Below are positions 7,346 to 9,264 of a stretch of DNA of 9,264 bases, piece after piece. This DNA comes from Acidimicrobiia bacterium. GTDB lineage: Bacteria; Actinomycetota; Acidimicrobiia; Acidimicrobiales; Hopanoidiivorantaceae. The first letter of the stretch is position 1; every line of letters starts with the position of its first letter. Below the pieces are notes generated by a model, which saw only the letters and a list, made by a program, of their open reading frames with translations, was not told the origin of the DNA and did not search any database. The DNA lies in assembly GCA_020027305.1 (NCBI GenBank), contig JAHRAM010000017.1, positions 1-9,264 of the forward strand, written 5' to 3'. Position numbers and translations under genes: made by a program.

Positions 7346-7825
7346 TTAGTGCAGTGCGGGTACTTGGGCTAAATGACAGAGGGCTACAGCAGCTGCATCT
7401 GCTGCATCTGCTGGCTTGGGAATTGTTGAAAGCCCTAGCAACAGTTTTACCATTTCTTGAACCTGTTCTTTTTGAGCATTCCCATAGTTGGTGACCGCCT
7501 TTTTGATTTGTTTGGGGGAATACTCAGCAATCTCACAACTTTTTTGAGCGCCCAATGCTAGGGCGATGCCAGCAGCTTGGGTAACTGCTGTTCCGCTTTT
7601 TCGGTTAATTTCTATGAACACTTTTTCAACTGCCATAGCATCTGGAGGGTTTTCTTCAAGAATATCTAGTAGGTCAGATTGAAGTTTAGCTAAGCGAACT
7701 GCCACGTTGTCTTCTTTGGGCGTGGTTATGACACCAATTGATAGCGCTTTTGGAGAGCTTCCATTTTGCTCTATTAAGGCATACCCACAGCGGGTCAACC
7801 CAGGGTCAATTCCCATCACCTTCAT
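7346..7825 (-). CDS. ruvC: Crossover junction endodeoxyribonuclease RuvC
   Basis: RuvC is the dimeric, metal-dependent nuclease that cuts Holliday junctions held by RuvAB. The 159-residue protein carries the four acidic catalytic residues of the RNase H-like fold: Asp7 in GIDPGLTRCGYA, Glu67 in AVEKVF, and Asp140 and Asp143 in KPADAADAAAVALCH. The conserved GTAVTQAAGIAL segment (78-89) is also present. Length is slightly short but normal for actinobacterial RuvC. Two starts are possible. ATG 7825 is favoured by the typical MKVMGIDPG beginning, but has AGGTGG directly against it. ATG 7816 (codon 4) has AGGTGG at 9-nt spacing. A good promoter ends about 3 nt before 7825, so the longer form would be essentially leaderless. 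It is the first gene of the leftward run inside the window, divergent from the AbiF-like gene. Confidence 0.96.
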   Translation of the reverse strand: MKVMGIDPGLTRCGYALIEQNGSSPKALSIGVITTPKEDNVAVRLAKLQSDLLDILEENPPDAMAVEKVFIEINRKSGTAVTQAAGIALALGAQKSCEIAEYSPKQIKKAVTNYGNAQKEQVQEMVKLLLGLSTIPKPADAADAAAVALCHLAQVPALH

Positions 7826-7834
7826 CCACCTATT

Positions 7835-7863
7835 ATTTTACTAGCTATGGCTTAGTTTGTCTA
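7835..7863 (-). promoter_or_regulatory. Probable ruvC promoter (TAGACA-17-TAAAAT)
   Basis: On the minus strand TAGACA (7863-7858) and TAAAAT (7840-7835) are separated by exactly 17 nt. Each matches five of six bases of the sigma-70-type consensus. The predicted start near 7828 lies about 3 nt before the ruvC ATG at 7825, giving a leaderless or nearly leaderless mRNA, which is common in Actinobacteria. No LexA-type operator was recognised nearby. Confidence 0.5.
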
Positions 7864-7966
7864 GGATGTCTTTTCCTTTTGCCTGATAGCTTGGGGTGGA
7901 GGTTTTATATTTCTAAAAATTAAGTTGAAATAACAACTAAAAAATATCCCACCTGCAATAATTTTG

Positions 7967-7975
7967 TGCTACAAT
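7967..7975 (+). promoter_or_regulatory. Extended -10 promoter element (TGCTACAAT) for the ncRNA/AbiF-like unit
   Basis: TGC followed by TACAAT matches the extended -10 form TGnTATAAT except for one base in the hexamer. A start 6-7 nt downstream falls at about 7981-7982, exactly where the large hairpin begins. The transcript would therefore open with that structure. No recognisable -35 lies 16-18 nt upstream (the sequence there is tcccacc), as extended -10 promoters can tolerate. Confidence 0.42.
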
Positions 7976-7980
7976 AATTT

Positions 7981-8100
7981 TTAGATCCCCCCTTAAGCCT
8001 CTCCAAGGATGCGCATTTAAGGGGGGAGCCTAAATTTCTATCGGGTTGAATATCAACCATCTATCTTTGTTCCGTTTTGGAACTATCTCTATCTAGCGCA
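7981..8100 (+). ncRNA. Candidate structured non-coding RNA upstream of the AbiF-like gene
   Basis: Three hairpins follow in a row. Hairpin 1 has a perfect 10-bp stem CCCCCCTTAA (7987-7996) with TTAAGGGGGG (8017-8026), extended outwards by weaker pairs between about 7980-7986 and 8027-8034. Its 20-nt loop contains the palindrome ATGCGCAT (8009-8016). Hairpin 2 is GGTTGA/TCAACC (8044-8049/8053-8058) with a 3-nt loop. Hairpin 3 is GTTCC/GGAAC (8069-8073/8079-8083) with a 5-nt loop. CTATC occurs before, between and after the small hairpins. No U-run follows any stem, so these are not intrinsic terminators. AbiF-family genes are known to have a conserved structured RNA (the abiF RNA motif) next to them. 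This segment fits by position and structure, but membership is inference. The 3' end is uncertain. Confidence 0.5.
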
Positions 8101-8132
8101 ATATTTTGTTGCCATCAAACCCCAAGAACGAG

Positions 8133-9065
8133 ATGAATGAGAAACAAAAATCAATACTAACCTATCGACAACTAGCTGAATTTTTAATTCAAAAAGGGCT
8201 AATTGCTGAAGTAGAAAAGCTCGAGGAGCAATTAAAAGCAATTGGATATTTTAGATTGAAAATTTACCTGTTTTTGTTTCAGCAAGATGATATCGGCAAC
8301 TATGTTAAAGGGACAACATTAGATGAGTTTTTAGAAATCTATAGTTTTGATGAAGAATTGAGGCTAATAGTATTTGAAGCAATTGCAAAAATTGAGGTAG
8401 CAGTTAGATCTCAAACAATATACGAATTTCTACATGCATGTAACGATGAATTGGGTTATAGAGATTCATTTAATTTAATCGGGTTATCGCCGACAGAACA
8501 TCAAAAGTTTCTTATCTCAATTGACAATAGAGTAGCAATTAATGGGGGAAAGCTTGTTGAGAATTATAAGCTAGACCCTAAAAGAGGTGCCGTACCGCTA
8601 TGGGCTATGGCTGAATTTATGGATATGGGAAATTTGCTCAAGTTTTACAGGGGAGTTTCTCCAGAGATTAGAGAAAGGATTGCTTCATATTTTAATTTGA
8701 TATCACACCCAGCGCTTAAAAAAGACTATCTTTATAATTGGCTACGGTCGTTGATAATAGTGCGCAATCGTTGTGCGCACCACAATAGGCTCTGGAATCA
8801 CAAACTTGCTTTTATTCCAAAATATTTACAACAGAAAAGACACCCAGAGTGGCCGTCAAGAGAAATACTAACCAATCGTAAATGTGGCTTTATTTTATTT
8901 ATGTGCCGATTTTTGTTGCGTCCAATTGATTTAAATGGAAATTGGAGCAAAAAAGTAGATGCTCTATTTGAACGTTATCCAAACATTCCAATAGGGGAGA
9001 TGGGTCTATTTGCAGACTGGCAAAAGCATCCAGCTTGGAGCAAGCCCATTAGGCAAGTGCTTTAA
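8133..9065 (+). CDS. Abi_2/AbiD-AbiF-like HEPN protein (putative abortive-infection RNase toxin)
   Basis: The 310-residue product resembles the Abi_2 family (AbiD/AbiF-type abortive-infection proteins). It starts with the typical LTYRQLAEFLIQKGLI segment (9-24), followed by IGYFRLKIYLFLF (37-49). A helix ELRLIVFEAIAKIEVAVRSQ (75-94) precedes the HEPN signature RNRCAHHNRLWN (211-222). Arg211-x4-His216 is the RxxxxH RNase motif, and the C-terminus has GLFADWQKHPAW (291-302). HEPN proteins of this type generally cut RNA; activity here is inferred. ATG 8133 is chosen over the in-frame TTG at 8106 because the family domain starts soon after and purine-rich AAGAACGAG precedes it. By eye the gene is more AT-rich than its neighbours. 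It runs against them, and its last five codons overlap the yebC stop, which suggests acquisition. Confidence 0.85.
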   Translation: MNEKQKSILTYRQLAEFLIQKGLIAEVEKLEEQLKAIGYFRLKIYLFLFQQDDIGNYVKGTTLDEFLEIYSFDEELRLIVFEAIAKIEVAVRSQTIYEFLHACNDELGYRDSFNLIGLSPTEHQKFLISIDNRVAINGGKLVENYKLDPKRGAVPLWAMAEFMDMGNLLKFYRGVSPEIRERIASYFNLISHPALKKDYLYNWLRSLIIVRNRCAHHNRLWNHKLAFIPKYLQQKRHPEWPSREILTNRKCGFILFMCRFLLRPIDLNGNWSKKVDALFERYPNIPIGEMGLFADWQKHPAWSKPIRQVL

Positions 9066-9264
9066 ATATTTCATCGGGAATATCAAAATTTGAATAAACC
9101 CCCTGAACGTCATCATGGTCATCAAGGGCATCTAGCAAACGAAGAATTGCTTTGGCATTCTCTTCGCTTTCAACTTCAATGGTTTGTTCAGGAAGCATCG
9201 CCAGCTCAGAATTTAAAATCTCAAATTCCTCTGCCTTGACCCTTTCTAAAAGATTCGTTGTATC
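9049..9264 (-). CDS. yebC: YebC/PmpR-family protein, C-terminal part (truncated by window edge)
   Basis: The 71 C-terminal residues plus the TAA stop (9051-9049) are inside the window; I translated them by hand. The end, LLDALDDHDDVQGVYSNFDIPDEI, closely matches the conserved C-terminus of YebC/TACO1 proteins, which usually reads like LxDALEDxDDVQxVYxNFDIP. An ELAMLPEQTIEVE stretch before it also fits. Members have been described as transcription regulators and as translation factors that relieve ribosome stalling; this fragment cannot say which applies. Neighbouring yebC and ruvC is typical in Actinobacteria, which supports the call. The last bases overlap the convergent AbiF-like gene by 17 nt, leaving no room for a terminator between them. 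Confidence 0.93.
   Translation of the reverse strand, partial: DTTNLLERVKAEEFEILNSELAMLPEQTIEVESEENAKAILRLLDALDDHDDVQGVYSNFDIPDEIFKALA

Larger units (their letters stand above)
7826..8132. other. Divergent intergenic region between ruvC and the AbiF-like gene
   Basis: This gap of about 307 nt holds, from left to right: the ruvC promoter; an AT-rich stretch with a 5-bp inverted repeat AGTTG/CAACT around a 6-nt centre (7923-7938), a possible operator of unknown meaning; an extended -10 for the rightward transcript; and the structured RNA-like segment at 7981-8100. No small reading frame with convincing features was seen. Confidence 0.6.

Noticed and set aside
7826..7980. LexA/SOS box upstream of ruvC
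   Set aside because: No GAAC-N4-GTTC-like palindrome was found between the ruvC start and the divergent promoter.
7987..8026. C6TTAA/TTAAG6 hairpin as an intrinsic terminator
   Set aside because: Neither strand has a U-run after the stem, and no gene ends nearby on either strand. Its position just after an extended -10 fits a 5' RNA structure better.
8106..8132. TTG at 8106 as the start of the AbiF-like protein
   Set aside because: It adds nine unconserved residues, has no ribosome site before it, and an ATG at 8133 lies close to the start of the family domain.
9066..9083. ATATT/AATAT inverted repeat near the abi-yebC convergence as a bidirectional terminator
   Set aside because: A 5-bp all-A/T stem that lies inside the yebC coding sequence; not stable enough to support the call.

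Overview
The window looks like a chromosomal segment of an AT-leaning actinobacterium, most likely an uncultivated Acidimicrobiia-type lineage. This is inferred from three things: the gene order yebC-ruvC-ruvA-ruvB-(queA-tgt)-yajC-secD-secF, SecD carrying a long Thr/Ser/Pro tract of the kind common in that class, and weak or absent Shine-Dalgarno sequences with one nearly leaderless promoter. Taxonomy was not tested by any search.

All housekeeping genes read leftwards on the minus strand. From right to left they are: the C-terminal end of yebC (cut by the window edge); the Holliday-junction genes ruvC, ruvA and ruvB; the queuosine pair queA and tgt; and the Sec accessory genes yajC, secD and the N-terminal third of secF (cut by the left edge). 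RuvABC together migrate and resolve Holliday junctions. QueA and Tgt act in successive steps of tRNA wobble-base modification. YajC, SecD and SecF form the membrane module that helps SecYEG complete export. Spacing is tight at ruvB/queA (10 nt) and secD/secF (4-nt ATGA overlap). The other gaps are 54-171 nt.

The accessory part is at the right. An Abi_2/AbiF-like HEPN protein gene (8133-9065) reads rightwards between ruvC and yebC, which are usually neighbours in Actinobacteria. Its 3' end overlaps the yebC stop codon. Directly upstream, an extended -10 element is followed by about 120 nt of strongly structured sequence. This has a 10-bp perfect C6TTAA/TTAAG6 stem, two smaller perfect hairpins set between repeated CTATC motifs, and a possible loop-to-tail pseudoknot. 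I read this as a non-coding RNA paired with the AbiF-like putative RNase, that is, a candidate RNA-toxin/antitoxin-type or phage-defence unit. It is the most interesting item here.

Other unusual points: Tgt has lost all three zinc-ligand cysteines in an otherwise intact frame. QueA is about 110 residues longer than usual because of two polar low-complexity inserts, one containing a 36-bp direct repeat. RuvB has a smaller polar insert. The ruvA-ruvB spacer is a degenerate tandem array of alternating long and short AT-rich units.
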